Assembly (NCBI GenBank): GCA_035308565.1 | Contig: DATGGK010000087.1 | Location: 17,803-81,802 of the forward strand | DNA length: 64,000 nucleotides | Reading direction: 5' to 3' | From: JANXLS01 sp035308565 | Lineage (GTDB): Bacteria; Planctomycetota; SZUA-567; H5-PLA8 | Shown here: positions 1-8,074 of the stretch, piece by piece | Layout of the letters: each line of letters opens with the position of its first letter | Position numbering within the stretch: the first letter of the stretch is position 1 | Notes under the pieces: model-generated | What the model was told of the DNA's origin: nothing | Database searches by the model: none | Seen by the model: the letters and a program-made list of their open reading frames with translations, nothing else | Translations under genes and position numbers: made by a program

Positions 1-517
1 GCAGCGTCAGCCACAATAGCGTGACAATAAACGGCACGCCGATCAGCACGGAGAGCGCCGCCGCTTTGACGCGGTCCAAAAGCCACGTGCGAAAGGTCGT
101 TTTGTTGAATCCGAATTTCGCTTCGATTTCGAAGGTGTTGTACAAATCCAGCGGCGTGGACGCCACCGCGCCGATGAAACCGAAGAGCATCAGGAATGCG
201 GCGCCGCTGAGGTATTCGTTTTTCACGTGCGTTTGGACGAAGCCGCTCAGCCACGGCAGCAGTCCGGAAAAGAGAAAGACCAGTTTGAGCACGGCGCCTT
301 CGAACGCCGCCACGTGGCCGAAGCGCGCGCGCGCGAGGGTGTAGTCGATGCTCTTGCGGTACGTCTCTTCGCTGACGATGTTCTTCAGCGCGTCCGGGAC
401 GCGCGCCGCATGCGCTTTGACATGGAGCACATTCAACAGCGCCAGCGCGCGCTCCAGGATCACTTCCAGCGCAAAGAAGACCAGAAAAACGATGACGACG
501 ATGCGCGCGTAATCCAT
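1..517 (-). CDS. M48 family (Ste24/CAAX prenyl protease-like) peptidase, N-terminal part, cut by window edge
   Basis: The reverse strand reads open from an ATG at 517 to the window edge, giving the first 172 residues. Hydrophobic segments alternate with basic loops, and the stretch L-D-L-Y-N-T-F-E-I-E-x-K-F-G-F-N-K followed by W-L-L-D matches the N-terminal membrane domain of Ste24-type endopeptidases. In that family this domain precedes an HExxH zinc protease domain, which here would lie beyond the window. Likely an inner-membrane zinc metallopeptidase. No in-frame start was seen closer upstream. The family call rests on the N-terminal domain only. Confidence 0.75.
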   Translation of the reverse strand, partial: MDYARIVVIVFLVFFALEVILERALALLNVLHVKAHAARVPDALKNIVSEETYRKSIDYTLARARFGHVAAFEGAVLKLVFLFSGLLPWLSGFVQTHVKNEYLSGAAFLMLFGFIGAVASTPLDLYNTFEIEAKFGFNKTTFRTWLLDRVKAAALSVLIGVPFIVTLLWLTL

Positions 518-586
518 AGAATGCAGAATGTAGGGCGAAGCGAAAGCTGCGTCCAGTCGAATGTCCAATAGCGAAAATGGAATGCG

Positions 587-2074
587 ATGCCGCCCGAGGC
601 AACTCCACTACATCCCCCTGATGCTTCAATCGCTCAGCCGCCCGCGCCGCGCCCATATCCGCTTCGCCGCGCGGCGGCGATTGCGTTTTTATTGTTGCTG
701 GCGGGCTTGCTGATTTTCAACCGCAGCTTCGCGCTGATCGGCTTTCCGCCGGTTTATGTCAGCGAGATGGTGCTGGCGCTCGCGCTGTTCGCGACACTTT
801 TCGATTTCAAAACCGTCTTCATCGAACCGCTGAAACATTCGCGCGCGATGCAGTGCGTGGCGCTTTTCATGTTCTACGGGATTGTGCGGATTTGCTTCGA
901 CGCGCCCTCGCGCGGATTGGACGCGGCGCGGGATGGGGTGATTTGTTTGTATGCGGTGGCAGCGTTTTTGGGGCCGTGGTTGCTGGCGGCGGTGCCAAAA
1001 GTCAGTCGAGTGGGGGGCGTCGAATATTTCGCGGAAGATCGCGCTATTCGGCGATTCCATCACTTTATTTTCGATGTGTCCTACTGGGCAATGTTATGGG
1101 CATGGGTCGTTTACAATACAGGCTGGGCGCCGGCATCCATCAAAGTTGACTTTTTGAGCATGTGCTGCGCAGTTGCGTACGCCGTGTCGATTGGAATCGG
1201 AATTTACTGGGTCATTCTACTTCAAAAAATGAGGGCCAGCCCGGATATCGGTAAAAAGCTTCCGCGCTTGCGACGCCGTGCACGATGGCAAGGGTTGTTT
1301 TGTGCAGCGATTTCGCTGATTTCCGGAATGCTCGTTCTCTGTCTGCCCACGCGCGCGCTGCTGCCCGCGTTACTCATTCCCCCGCTTGTTTCTCTTGCCA
1401 TTATTTTTGCGAAACCCGGCGCGCGAAAAAAAGTGATCTTTGCGATTCTGCTGATGGCCATCATCGGCGGCGGTACGGCGTATTATTTTTTTTCGCGGTC
1501 CCTGGCCGCGCGTGAACGAATCGAGGCGATCGCCGATCCCAACGAAAGCCACTTTCAGACGGCCGAAGGACAACGCGCCGCGCACTCCGTGAAATGGCGC
1601 CTGACATTTTGGCGCCGCTGCATCGACGAAACACTGCACCGCGCGCCGCTCTTTGGTTTGGGATTCGGGACGAACCTCACCGAGCTGCTGCGCGGCACGC
1701 CCGACTGGCCCATGTTCGAGGACAGCCAGAACGCCGCGAAATACGGCTCGCGCAACCGCCACCCACATTCGGCGCACGTCACGGTTTTCGCGCGCCTGGG
1801 CGGATTGGGTCTCGCGCTTTGGATCGCTCTTCTGGCGCTGGTGTTTTTGCGCCAATGGAGCGCTCTGTGGAACTATCGCGGGATTTTATGGCTGAAGGGT
1901 CTCAGCACGCCAACCGAGTTGACTCGCTTCTGCGATTTTCCGGCCGAAACCATGTTGCTGAGCGTGTGGTTGATCTATCTTCTGGCGATGTCATTCGGCG
2001 TGGTGCTCGAAAATCCATTCGGCGGAATTTGGTTTTGGACGATTACGGGCCTGATTGCGAACCGCGCGCGGTGA
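587..2074 (+). CDS. O-antigen ligase/polymerase-like membrane protein
   Basis: A 495-residue protein with about ten hydrophobic segments. A large polar loop in the second half contains N-R-H-P-H-S-A-H followed by F-A-R-L-G-G-L-G, the pattern of the Wzy_C loop of O-antigen ligases (WaaL) and polymerases, where a His next to Pro is important. The family transfers or polymerises lipid-linked polysaccharide on the periplasmic face of the inner membrane. The proline-rich first 25 residues are probably cytoplasmic. No glycosyltransferase cluster lies beside it, so the substrate cannot be inferred. Confidence 0.7.
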   Translation: MPPEATPLHPPDASIAQPPAPRPYPLRRAAAIAFLLLLAGLLIFNRSFALIGFPPVYVSEMVLALALFATLFDFKTVFIEPLKHSRAMQCVALFMFYGIVRICFDAPSRGLDAARDGVICLYAVAAFLGPWLLAAVPKVSRVGGVEYFAEDRAIRRFHHFIFDVSYWAMLWAWVVYNTGWAPASIKVDFLSMCCAVAYAVSIGIGIYWVILLQKMRASPDIGKKLPRLRRRARWQGLFCAAISLISGMLVLCLPTRALLPALLIPPLVSLAIIFAKPGARKKVIFAILLMAIIGGGTAYYFFSRSLAARERIEAIADPNESHFQTAEGQRAAHSVKWRLTFWRRCIDETLHRAPLFGLGFGTNLTELLRGTPDWPMFEDSQNAAKYGSRNRHPHSAHVTVFARLGGLGLALWIALLALVFLRQWSALWNYRGILWLKGLSTPTELTRFCDFPAETMLLSVWLIYLLAMSFGVVLENPFGGIWFWTITGLIANRAR

Positions 2075-2075
2075 A

Positions 2076-2116
2076 TAGGCCAAATAGGCCTGATAGGGCC
2101 AATAGGGCCTATGGGG
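2076..2116. repeat. GGCC(T/A)ATAGGGCC-type palindromic repeat cluster
   Basis: Just after the preceding stop codon, AATAGGCC, ATAGGGCC and AGGGCCTAT units recur in alternating orientation. Related clusters lie at 21199-21225 and 62989-63027. It looks like a dispersed palindromic repeat of this genome; no function is visible. Confidence 0.6.
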
Positions 2117-2192
2117 GCAACTAAACAGACGGCTGGAAGAATCGTGCCGAATTCAAAATAGTGCTTTCGCCGCTCGGCGCTACAATGCGCGC

Positions 2193-2972
2193 ATGGCCGT
2201 GCTACGCGACGATACATCAATCCGCTTCCCACCGCTGCCCCGTGGTTGGCGCTGCCCTCCCCTCACGCGCGAACAATGTCGCGAGATCGACCGCGTGGCC
2301 GAACAAGAATTTGGAATCCCCGGCATCGTGCTGATGGAAAACGCCTCGCGCGGGGCCGCGGAAGAAGCGTACCGCATGTTGTGGGAACGCGCGCGGCGCG
2401 AGGGGGCGGCGGATATTTCCGAGTATGGCGTGGAGGTTGTTTGCGGCGGAGGGAACAATGGCGGCGACGGGTACGCGCTGGCGCGGCATCTGTACAACGG
2501 CGACGTGAAGGTGAACGTTTTTTCGCTGGTGCCGCCTGCAAAATTGAGCGGCGCCGCCGCGGCGAATCGGCGCATTTTGGAACGCACTCAAGTTGAAATC
2601 ATCGATCATCTCGACACGCAGCATTTGCACGATAATGAGCAGAGTTGGCGCAGGTCAAGCTTGATCGTCGATGCGATCTTCGGCACTGGTTTCAAAGCTC
2701 CGATGAAATCCCACTTCGGCGATGCCATCACTCGCCTGAACCGTGCCGCCGCCGAAAAGAAAATCCCAATCCTCGCCCTCGATCTCCCCTCCGGCCTCGA
2801 TTGCGACACCGGAATTCCGTGCGACCCAACCGTGCGCGCGGATGTGACCGTGACATTTGTGTCGAAAAAAATCGGATTCAAACAGACGCCGGCGAAAGAA
2901 TATCTTGGCCGCGTTGTCGTCGCGGGAATCGGTGCACCGCGCGAAGTCATCGAGAAAGTTCTGAAACCTTGA
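2193..2972 (+). CDS. nnrE: NAD(P)H-hydrate epimerase (YjeF N-terminal domain)
   Basis: This 259-residue protein is a stand-alone YjeF_N domain. It starts with L-T-R-E-Q-C-R-E-I-D, carries the G-G-G-N-N-G-G-D-G-Y loop near residue 88, the D-A-I-F-G-T-G segment, and the D-L-P-S-G-L-D-C-D-T-G motif that holds the catalytic Asp. The enzyme epimerises damaged R-NAD(P)HX to the S form for the ADP/ATP-dependent dehydratase. In many bacteria the dehydratase (YjeF_C) is fused; here it is absent, so it must be encoded elsewhere. Cytoplasmic. Confident from motifs over the whole length. Confidence 0.92.
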   Translation: MAVLRDDTSIRFPPLPRGWRCPPLTREQCREIDRVAEQEFGIPGIVLMENASRGAAEEAYRMLWERARREGAADISEYGVEVVCGGGNNGGDGYALARHLYNGDVKVNVFSLVPPAKLSGAAAANRRILERTQVEIIDHLDTQHLHDNEQSWRRSSLIVDAIFGTGFKAPMKSHFGDAITRLNRAAAEKKIPILALDLPSGLDCDTGIPCDPTVRADVTVTFVSKKIGFKQTPAKEYLGRVVVAGIGAPREVIEKVLKP

Positions 2973-3000
2973 ACCTTAGGCCTTGAATCCTTGAACCTTG

Positions 3001-3109
3001 GGCTCATGAGGCGAAATAAGTGATCCGTGGTGCAGGCGTCTCGCCTGCACGACTCGCAGGCGGGACGCCTGCGCCACGGTCCTCACTCGATTCGCCCCAT
3101 GAGCCGAAC
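3001..3109. mobile_element. 109-bp MITE-like palindromic element, copy 1
   Basis: The element begins GGCTCATGAGGCGAA and closes with TTCGCCCCATGAGCC, which are inverted ends with one mismatch. Inside lies a nested palindrome built on GCAGGCG and CGCCTGC. Copy 2 at 44260-44368 is identical base for base. A third copy of the core lies at 63944-64000. It has no coding capacity. Size and structure suggest a non-autonomous mobile element or REP-type repeat; no clear target-site duplication is seen. Confidence 0.7.
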
Positions 3110-3121
3110 CTTGAACTAGAT

Positions 3122-4381
3122 TCATTCCGTCGCGTCAATAAACACATCCACTTGTTGACCGACGTACAGTGTTTCCTTCGTCTCCAGGACCTTGTAAATA
3201 ATCTCCAGCACGCGCGTGTCCACCATTTCGTGTTGCGCGTTGGTCAGCGCGCGTTTGGGGATCACGAAGGGATCGACGCGCACGAATTCCAGCGGGATGC
3301 GCACGTTGGTCGCGCCTTTCGGCGTGGCCACGGCTTTCATGCCCGGCTTGAAGCGCTGCGCGTCGAATTCGTCGATGTCGGCGCGGATGTGCAGCGGCTC
3401 AATGTTGCCCATCACGATCGGGGCGCTGTCGGCGTTGACGCTCATGGCCATGGCGTATTCGTTGACGCGCAGATTCACGCGCAGGATCGTGCCGTCGATC
3501 GGCGCGCGGAGCATGTGGCGCTCGATTTCGAGTTTGATGCGCGCAACTTCGGCTTGCGACGCGCCCAGGTCCGCATCAGCCTGATCGACGGCAACTTTGG
3601 CTTCGCCCAGCGCCGCTTGCGCTTTGTCCACGTCGGGTTTCCACGCGCCGGCGAGGAAGGTGTCGAGGTCCGATTTCGCGGCAAGGCACGCGGCCTCCGA
3701 TGTTTTCACGCGCGATTTCGCGGTTTCGACGGCCATCTGCGAGGTCACTTGCTTGGCCTTCTCCAGATTCAGCATGAATCGTTGATGCTCGGTTTGTTCC
3801 CTGGTTGTGCCGCCGGTGCGCTCGGTGCTTTCGTATATGGCGAGTTGGTTTTGCGCGTCAGCGATGTTGATCGGCGCCTGCGCGGCGGTGGATTCGGCTT
3901 CCGCGACGGATTTTTTCGCGTCGACAATCGCCGACTGCGCCTGCTCGACTTTCGCGCGCAGGCCCGGCTCGTCTTCCTTGCGCCGAAAAGCTTCGACGCG
4001 CTTCAAATCTGCATCGACGCTTACCGCGGTGGCCTTGGCGCGGCTGACGGCCGTTTCGGATTTTCTCACCGCGGCTTGTGCGGTGAGAAGCTGCGATTGC
4101 AGCGTGCGCGAGTCGATTTCAAAAAGCGGGTCGCCCTTCTTCACTTTCTGATTCTGCTTCACAAAAATGGCCGTGACCATGCCGGGATCGCTGACGCCGA
4201 TGGCGATGTTCTCGCTGGCGGGTTCAACCAGGCCCGAGCCGGCGATGCCTTTCTCGAACGGGTTGCGCACCGGTTCTTTGAGCAGCGGCGGGAGCGGCTG
4301 AGGTGCGACGCTGCGGCGCGCTTCGATGATGCCAAAGGCAGCGCCGGCGACCGCGAGAACGAGAATGAACCATTTCCACAT
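3122..4381 (-). CDS. HlyD-family periplasmic adaptor (membrane fusion protein)
   Basis: A 419-residue protein with one N-terminal membrane anchor (about residues 2-20). A lipoyl/barrel half-motif follows, then a long alanine-, lysine- and glutamate-rich coiled-coil hairpin (about 95-260), then the second lipoyl half (M-L-R-A-P-I-D-G-T-I-L-R-V) and a beta-barrel tail. This is the layout of DevB/MacA/HlyD adaptors that link an inner-membrane transporter to an outer-membrane channel. It lies downstream of the ABC ATPase on the same strand, separated by a palindromic repeat. No FtsX-type permease is seen beside the pair. Confidence 0.88.
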   Translation of the reverse strand: MWKWFILVLAVAGAAFGIIEARRSVAPQPLPPLLKEPVRNPFEKGIAGSGLVEPASENIAIGVSDPGMVTAIFVKQNQKVKKGDPLFEIDSRTLQSQLLTAQAAVRKSETAVSRAKATAVSVDADLKRVEAFRRKEDEPGLRAKVEQAQSAIVDAKKSVAEAESTAAQAPINIADAQNQLAIYESTERTGGTTREQTEHQRFMLNLEKAKQVTSQMAVETAKSRVKTSEAACLAAKSDLDTFLAGAWKPDVDKAQAALGEAKVAVDQADADLGASQAEVARIKLEIERHMLRAPIDGTILRVNLRVNEYAMAMSVNADSAPIVMGNIEPLHIRADIDEFDAQRFKPGMKAVATPKGATNVRIPLEFVRVDPFVIPKRALTNAQHEMVDTRVLEIIYKVLETKETLYVGQQVDVFIDATE

Positions 4382-4395
4382 ACGCTTTAGTCCTT

Positions 4396-4471
4396 GTTTG
4401 TAGTCCCGCCTTTAGGCGGAAGCGCGTCCCGCAACCGGACGACCATTCCGCCTAAAGGCGGGACTACGAAC
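4396..4471. repeat. Long inverted repeat inside the ABC/adaptor operon
   Basis: Arms 4396-4421 and 4446-4471 are inverted copies of GTTYGTAGTCCCGCCTTTAG plus GCGGAA (25 of 26 bases match), around a 24-base loop. The same family occurs at 48026-48100, and a single arm lies inside lpd at 20411-20434. It fills the gap between the ATPase stop and the adaptor start, so it would form a hairpin in the shared transcript. Confidence 0.8.
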
Positions 4472-4473
4472 AA

Positions 4474-5160
4474 TCAATCCGACAGTTCCGCCGACGTGAT
4501 TGCCTTGATGCGTCCATCCTCCATGCGGGCGATGCGGTCGGCGAAGCGAAAAATGCGGCTGTCGTGCGTGACCACGATCGCGCAGCGGTTGTCCTTGAGC
4601 GCGGTCGAACGCAGGGTCTCCATGACTTTGTGCCCCGTTTCGCCGTCGAGCGAGGCGGTCGGTTCGTCGCAGACGAGCAAGCGCGGAGCGGCGACCAGCG
4701 AACGCGCGATTGCCACGCGCTGCTGTTCGCCACCGGACATCTGCGATGGGAAGGCATTCAGGCGGTGCCCCATTTTCATGCCTTTGAGCAAGTCGGCGGC
4801 TTTGGAGACGGCCTCCTTGCGCGGCGCTTCTTTGATCAGCATGGGCACGGCGGCGTTTTCGGATGCGGTGAGCGTTGGGAGCAGATTGAACTGTTGAAAA
4901 ATGAATCCGATGTTGTCGCGGCGGAAGGCGGTCTTTTGAGCGGCGTTCATGCGCGTGATGGATTGTCCGAAGAGCTGGATGTCGCCTTTGTCGGCGTCGA
5001 GCATGCCGGCGATGAGCGTGAGGAGCGTGGTTTTGCCGCATCCGGACGGGCCGACGACGAAGAGCATTTCGCCTTTTCGTGCTTCGAGCGCGATGTCGTG
5101 GAGCACTTCGATGCGCGTCGAACCGCTGCCGAAGCCTTTGCAGAGTCCGTCGATGCGCAC
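4474..5160 (-). CDS. ABC transporter ATP-binding protein (MacB/LolD/DevA type)
   Basis: This 228-residue protein is a full nucleotide-binding domain: Walker A G-P-S-G-C-G-K-T-T at 37-45, Q-loop near 89, signature S-G-G-E-Q at 142-146, Walker B L-L-V-C-D-E-P at 161-167, and the switch His in V-T-H-D-S. The sequence resembles the LolD/MacB/DevA subgroup that drives FtsX-like permeases. The GTG start at 5160 lacks a close ribosome site. A good Shine-Dalgarno (GGAGGA at 5199-5194) sits six bases before an in-frame CTG at 5187, which may be the real start. Neighbour: the adaptor downstream. The cognate permease is not in the window. Confidence 0.9.
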   Translation of the reverse strand: MRIDGLCKGFGSGSTRIEVLHDIALEARKGEMLFVVGPSGCGKTTLLTLIAGMLDADKGDIQLFGQSITRMNAAQKTAFRRDNIGFIFQQFNLLPTLTASENAAVPMLIKEAPRKEAVSKAADLLKGMKMGHRLNAFPSQMSGGEQQRVAIARSLVAAPRLLVCDEPTASLDGETGHKVMETLRSTALKDNRCAIVVTHDSRIFRFADRIARMEDGRIKAITSAELSD

Positions 5161-5207
5161 GGCGACGTTATCAGGATTTTCGGCCAGGGCGGTTCCTCCA
5201 ACGGCAG

Positions 5208-5284
5208 GAGACAGGAGTCAGGAGATAGTAAAACGGAGGCGAAACGCTTCGCGTTACTGTCTCTTATTTCCTGGCTCCTGTCTC
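5208..5284. repeat. Imperfect inverted repeat upstream of the ABC gene
   Basis: GAGACAGGAGTCAGGA near 5208 is mirrored by TCCTGGCTCCTGTCTC ending near 5284, with the smaller palindrome CGAAACGCTTCG between. The stretch 5296-5445 beyond it has no gene, only a short GCAGGCGGGTCGCCTGC palindrome at 5409-5425 of the same kind seen elsewhere in the window. Confidence 0.55.
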
Positions 5285-5445
5285 TTTGTGTTTGATTCTA
5301 CAGAGGGGGCGGCGATTTGAAACTTAAAGTTTTGCAAGGATAGGGGTCGATGCGGAATCAATAGGGCTTAAATAGAAGCCACTGCGTTATCCGACCTGTT
5401 TCGGCAGGCGGGTCGCCTGCAACACAAAACACAGAAGTCTCACTT

Positions 5446-6555
5446 TTAAAACAGCATCCCCAAGACCCAGCCCAGGATCAGGAAGAACGCGAACAGCGTT
5501 GCCGCCAGCGGCTTCGAGACTTCGCGCCACAAATAAATGCTGGGAATAATGCTGTAGGTGCCCAGCGTCATGGCGAAGAGCGCGACGTAGCCGGCGGGCA
5601 CGCCCTGCTGCTGCAGTTTCGCGGCGAACATCACGTCCAGCGCAATCGGCACGGGCATGAACACTGAAATCATGCTGACCAGCGCCATGCGCAGCGGCGT
5701 TGCTTGCGAAAGCAGCGAATCCCAGGGGATCAGCACCAACAGCGCGGCGGCGGCGACGCTCGCCAGGAGCATCAGTGTGAGCGTGGGCTTGAGCAGCATC
5801 CAGATGTGCTTGCCGAACTGGCGCGCGAGTTCGCCGAAAACGGCGCCGAAACGCTCGCGGCAATCTTGCCGCGCGTGGAGGTCGATGGCGCAGGACTCGC
5901 CTTCGTCTTTGGCCGTCAGCACCGGCACCGGCTTTTTCCGTTCCAACCAGCGGATCAACGACGGCACGCCGACGAGAATTACGGCCAGCAACACGGCGTA
6001 CTTCGTGACGCTCACCGATAACGGCAGCGCCATGAAGGTCATCATCACAACCACGGGGTTGAAATTGGGCGAACTGAATAAAAAGCCCAGCGCGACTTCG
6101 ACGCGGCCGTTGCCGCGCGTGACGCCGCAGGCCGTGGGGACGGCGCAATTGGCGCACACGCCCATCGGCACGCCGACCAGCGCGCCTTTGAGCGAATTAA
6201 GATACAGGTTCTTGCCGACTTTGAGCGGATAATATTTGAGGGTCGTGTGCAGCAGCGCGCCGAAGAGCACGCCGAAGCTCATGCCGATTTTCATGCTGTC
6301 CAGCCAGTTGACGGCTGCCGCGAGAATGCGCAGCCAGGCGGGAGCGTCCGCCGCGACGGTGAGAAGCTGGCTGCTGTACGCCATGCTCGCCAGCGCTTTG
6401 CCGTCTTGAAGGTCTTTGGCTTTGTGAAACAGTTGCGGATAGCGGGTTGCAAACCAAAATAGAGACGCCAGCAGGATGCCGGCTGCAATTAGAATGATGG
6501 GCCGCCAGTGGCAGCGAATGCGATCGATTCTCCAGCCGGCGATTGCGGTTGTCAT
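5446..6555 (-). CDS. ArsP/YraQ-like permease (DUF318 family)
   Basis: About 369 residues with eight or more hydrophobic helices. The signature is the cysteine-rich loop C-A-N-C-A-V-P-T-A-C-G (Cys at about 134, 137 and 143) preceding S-S-P-N-F-N-P-V-V, as in the DUF318 permeases; some members (ArsP) export organoarsenicals through paired cysteines. A soluble loop near the middle separates two halves, each ending in similar helices. ATG 6555 was preferred over a GTG at 6576; neither has a strong ribosome site. The substrate is unknown, and no ArsR-type regulator is adjacent. Confidence 0.7.
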   Translation of the reverse strand: MTTAIAGWRIDRIRCHWRPIILIAAGILLASLFWFATRYPQLFHKAKDLQDGKALASMAYSSQLLTVAADAPAWLRILAAAVNWLDSMKIGMSFGVLFGALLHTTLKYYPLKVGKNLYLNSLKGALVGVPMGVCANCAVPTACGVTRGNGRVEVALGFLFSSPNFNPVVVMMTFMALPLSVSVTKYAVLLAVILVGVPSLIRWLERKKPVPVLTAKDEGESCAIDLHARQDCRERFGAVFGELARQFGKHIWMLLKPTLTLMLLASVAAAALLVLIPWDSLLSQATPLRMALVSMISVFMPVPIALDVMFAAKLQQQGVPAGYVALFAMTLGTYSIIPSIYLWREVSKPLAATLFAFFLILGWVLGMLF

Positions 6556-6593
6556 GGGGGAAATGCTATGCCGCACACGCGGTTATTCAACCC

Positions 6594-7349
6594 TTATTTA
6601 GCCGCTATCTTCTTCCTGCACTCCCGCACCAGCATCTTTAACGCCGAATACCAATACGCCTCGATCCGCTTGTACAATCGTTCTGACTTTTTGTAGTACG
6701 CGATGCCCTGCTGCGCCAGCGCCAGCGCTTCGGCATAGCGATCGCGCCGCATCAGAAAATCGGCGTAGCGGTAGCGCGCTTCCTCGCCGTCGAAGCCTTT
6801 CAGCGCTTCGCTGTATTTCGTTTCGGCCTCGTCGAATTTGTCGAGCTTGTCGAGCACGCGCGCGCGCAACAGGCGCCGCTCCTTGCGCCGGTTCTTCGCG
6901 TCCAACTTGTCGAGCTTGTCGAGTTGCGCGAGCGCTTCGGCGGCGTTGCCGTTTTCGAATTGAATGATGGCGTACGTAAAAATCAAATCGGGGCTGTCCT
7001 TGCACGGGCCGCTCATGCAATCTTTGATCAGCGTCAACGCTTCTTCGTGCCGGTTGAACTTGGCGTACATCTCCGCGAGGTTCACGCGGTTGTCCACGGA
7101 ATCGCATTCTTCCAGCGCGTGTTCGTACTCTTTGATCTTCAGCTTCTGAAAGATGGGCAACTGAATTTGGCTTAAGTTGCTGTGGCGGAGCGACGGGATA
7201 ATTTCGGTCCACGTGTATACAATCGCGCTGATCCCTGGCATGAAGAGGAGCAGTGCAATCCACCAGATGTCCTTGCGGCGGATCAGGACGTGGACGATGC
7301 AGACAAGCTGGAGCACGCTGAGAATAGAAATCCCGAAGAAGGGAAACAT
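6594..7349 (-). CDS. Membrane-anchored TPR-like protein
   Basis: A 251-residue protein. Residues 1-50 form two hydrophobic helices, with R-R-K-D between them and W-T-E after. The rest consists of helix pairs with TPR spacing (for example N-L-A-E-M-Y-A-K-F-N-R-H-E-E-A, A-Q-L-D-K-L-D-K-L-D, and A-D-F-L-M-R-R-D-R-Y-A-E-A). Such proteins act as scaffolds at the inner membrane. The neighbours give no clue to a partner, and no enzyme motif is seen. Confidence 0.6.
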   Translation of the reverse strand: MFPFFGISILSVLQLVCIVHVLIRRKDIWWIALLLFMPGISAIVYTWTEIIPSLRHSNLSQIQLPIFQKLKIKEYEHALEECDSVDNRVNLAEMYAKFNRHEEALTLIKDCMSGPCKDSPDLIFTYAIIQFENGNAAEALAQLDKLDKLDAKNRRKERRLLRARVLDKLDKFDEAETKYSEALKGFDGEEARYRYADFLMRRDRYAEALALAQQGIAYYKKSERLYKRIEAYWYSALKMLVRECRKKIAAK

Positions 7350-7423
7350 TGCCCACTCGCTCCAAAGTTTTGGAAGAAACAGTTTAGCTCATTTTTGGGC
7401 TTGAAAACAGTGTTTTTGAATTC

Positions 7424-7447
7424 AGACAATAAGTGTCCATATTGTCT
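7424..7447. promoter_or_regulatory. Dyad operator candidate for the Rrf2/IscR-like regulator
   Basis: AGACAAT (7424-7430) and ATTGTCT (7441-7447) are a perfect 7-base inverted repeat with a 10-base spacer. It touches the -35 box of the promoter in front of the Rrf2-family gene, the expected place for an autorepression site. The assignment is by position and symmetry; it is not a clear match to the E. coli IscR consensus. Confidence 0.55.
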
Positions 7448-7474
7448 TGACAAATAGATTCAACGCGCCATAAT
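7447..7474 (+). promoter_or_regulatory. Sigma-70-like promoter of the suf operon
   Basis: A perfect -35 box TTGACA (7447-7452) is followed after 16 bases by CATAAT (7469-7474). Transcription would begin near 7481, inside the longest possible reading frame of the regulator. That supports the internal ATG at 7505 as its true start. Confidence 0.65.
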
Positions 7475-7504
7475 ATGTTTGGAGAACAATTCTGGGAGCA
7501 TTTC

Positions 7505-7999
7505 ATGCGCTATTCGCAGAGCACTGAACTGGCTATCGACAGCCTCTTCTATATGGCCGCCAATCCGCACGTATCGGACTTCTCCGTCGATGTCGTGGCG
7601 AATGCGCAACATGTTTCAGTGTCTTATCTTGCAAAGGTTTTTCAACAGTTGGTCAAGGCCGGATTGCTGCGTTCGCACCGCGGTTCGAAAGGCGGCTACG
7701 CCCTTGGGCGAGCCCCCAATCTAATTACGTTGCGCGACGTGGCGATGGTCTTCGAAGGCGCCTCGCCGATGTACGAATGCAATGCGACCTCGAAGCTGTG
7801 CCGGCTTGGGCCGAAATGCCTGATTTTGGCGACTTTTTCGGAAGCGGAACGCAAAATGCATGAAGTTTTGGCGAAAGTTACGCTTCAGGATGTCGTCAAT
7901 CACAGCGCCGCCGAAGCGCAATGGACCGCGCACGTGGCCGAAAAGCCAGCAGCCGAGAAGAACGAATCAAAGCACGCTCTGCCGGCAACGTTATCCTAA
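7505..7999 (+). CDS. Rrf2-family, IscR-like iron-sulfur transcriptional regulator
   Basis: From ATG 7505 the protein has 164 residues. It begins M-R-Y-S-Q-S-T-E-L-A-I, followed by the winged-helix segment (V-S-V-S-Y-L-A-K-V-F-Q-Q-L-V-K-A-G-L-L) and wing R-G-S-K-G-G-Y. Cysteines at 92, 99 and 105 sit almost exactly where IscR holds its [2Fe-2S] cluster (92, 98, 104), so cluster sensing is likely. GGGAG lies about seven bases before ATG 7505; the upstream ATG 7475 lies before the expected transcript start. As the first gene of the suf operon it probably represses the operon when clusters are plentiful. Confidence 0.88.
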   Translation: MRYSQSTELAIDSLFYMAANPHVSDFSVDVVANAQHVSVSYLAKVFQQLVKAGLLRSHRGSKGGYALGRAPNLITLRDVAMVFEGASPMYECNATSKLCRLGPKCLILATFSEAERKMHEVLAKVTLQDVVNHSAAEAQWTAHVAEKPAAEKNESKHALPATLS

Positions 8000-8000
8000 A

Positions 8001-8021
8001 GGGCGGCAGGAGTGCCGCCTC
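8001..8021. repeat. GGCGGCAGGAGTGCCGCC palindrome
   Basis: A short hairpin (GGCGGCA / TGCCGCC) directly after the regulator stop and before sufC. Three related copies lie at 19645-19755. Confidence 0.6.
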
Positions 8022-8074
8022 TCCGAAAGAGCCGCGCATGTAAGTAAGCGGCAATTGAAAGGGACAATCGAACA

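Noticed and set aside
3020..4390. 456-codon forward frame across the adaptor gene
   Set aside because: Opposite strand of a clear HlyD-type protein; its first codons lie in the 109-bp repeat.
5446..6555. The permease considered as the missing partner of the ABC ATPase
   Set aside because: The C-A-N-C-A-V-P motif and helix layout fit DUF318/ArsP and not FtsX/MacB permeases.
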